A stretch of DNA of 14,175 nt. It comes from Paraglaciecola arctica (GTDB lineage: Bacteria > Pseudomonadota > Gammaproteobacteria > Enterobacterales > Alteromonadaceae). Positions within the stretch are counted from its first letter, which is position 1, and the number at the start of each line of letters is the position of its first letter. Position numbers and translations under genes: made by a program. Under the pieces are notes generated by a model that saw only the letters and a list, made by a program, of their open reading frames with translations, ran no database searches and had not been told where the DNA came from. Positions 14,015 to 14,175 of this stretch are shown piece after piece. The stretch is taken from contig QIJM01000196.1 in assembly GCA_003232445.1 (NCBI GenBank), forward strand, positions 1 to 14,175, in the 5' to 3' direction.

Positions 14015-14175
14015 ATTTATTCCTTGCGTTATATTATTAGTTAAATTCGCATTGTTTCATTTTTTTAAGTGAGAGCAACTGTATAACAGAAAATGGGATT
14101 AAATGTAATATAGTTCGAGTCTCGGCGTATAGTTTAACGACAAAAAATGTATAAATTAAATTGTTATTTTTTAAG
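14015..14175 (-). other. upstream region of the solute-binding protein gene
   Basis: AT-rich sequence up to the window edge. Read leftward it holds the ribosome site AAGGA and, about 65 bases before the ATG, CTGTTATACAG (near 14080-14090), which contains an extended -10-like TGTTATACA and is itself an 11-base palindrome. No convincing -35 or gene is visible. Confidence 0.35.

Noticed and set aside
1..14175. CRISPR array, tRNA, rRNA, transposase or integron features
   Set aside because: No regularly spaced direct repeats, cloverleaf or rRNA-like sequence, or transposase or integrase protein was recognised anywhere in the window.

Overview
The window looks like a stretch of chromosome from a gammaproteobacterium of moderate-to-low GC. 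The evidence is a typical RsmJ, a UvrD close to the E. coli protein, a DUF47-Pit phosphate module, E. coli-like promoter hexamers and a full-consensus CRP operator. It contains no rRNA, tRNA, insertion sequence, phage gene or CRISPR array. Genus cannot be fixed from the sequence.

Left part (1-5738), mostly housekeeping. An AT-rich leader is followed by a small secreted DsrE-like protein that ends at a strong intrinsic terminator. Then come an unrecognised helical protein, rsmJ (16S rRNA guanine-N2 methyltransferase, convergent with it), and a small RRM-fold protein. A leftward operon follows, transcribed DUF47/PhoU-like - pit phosphate permease - aroE. Its junctions are very tight: pit starts at GTG with its ribosome site inside an A7G7 tract, and aroE most probably starts at TTG one base after the pit stop.

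Middle (5739-9722). The intergenic region upstream of the phosphate operon carries a 16-bp perfect palindrome matching the CRP core TGTGA-N6-TCACA. It is placed as for a class II activator of a rightward two-gene unit. The first gene encodes a 78-residue protein that looks like only the N- and C-terminal D0 helices of a flagellar rod/hook protein joined together. The second encodes a disordered protein. A small single-span membrane protein and then uvrD follow.

Right part (9723-14175), accessory and envelope-directed. A secreted DUF4189-like six-cysteine protein has its own good promoter. Next is a 773-residue exported protein joining a von Willebrand factor A domain, an internally duplicated beta-rich segment and a PhnD-like solute-binding domain. 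Convergent to it is a second stand-alone type II periplasmic solute-binding protein. No permease or ATPase gene accompanies these two binding proteins. The VWA/beta/PhnD fusion and its partner are the most likely place for an undescribed system, perhaps extracytoplasmic ligand sensing or capture; that function is inference.
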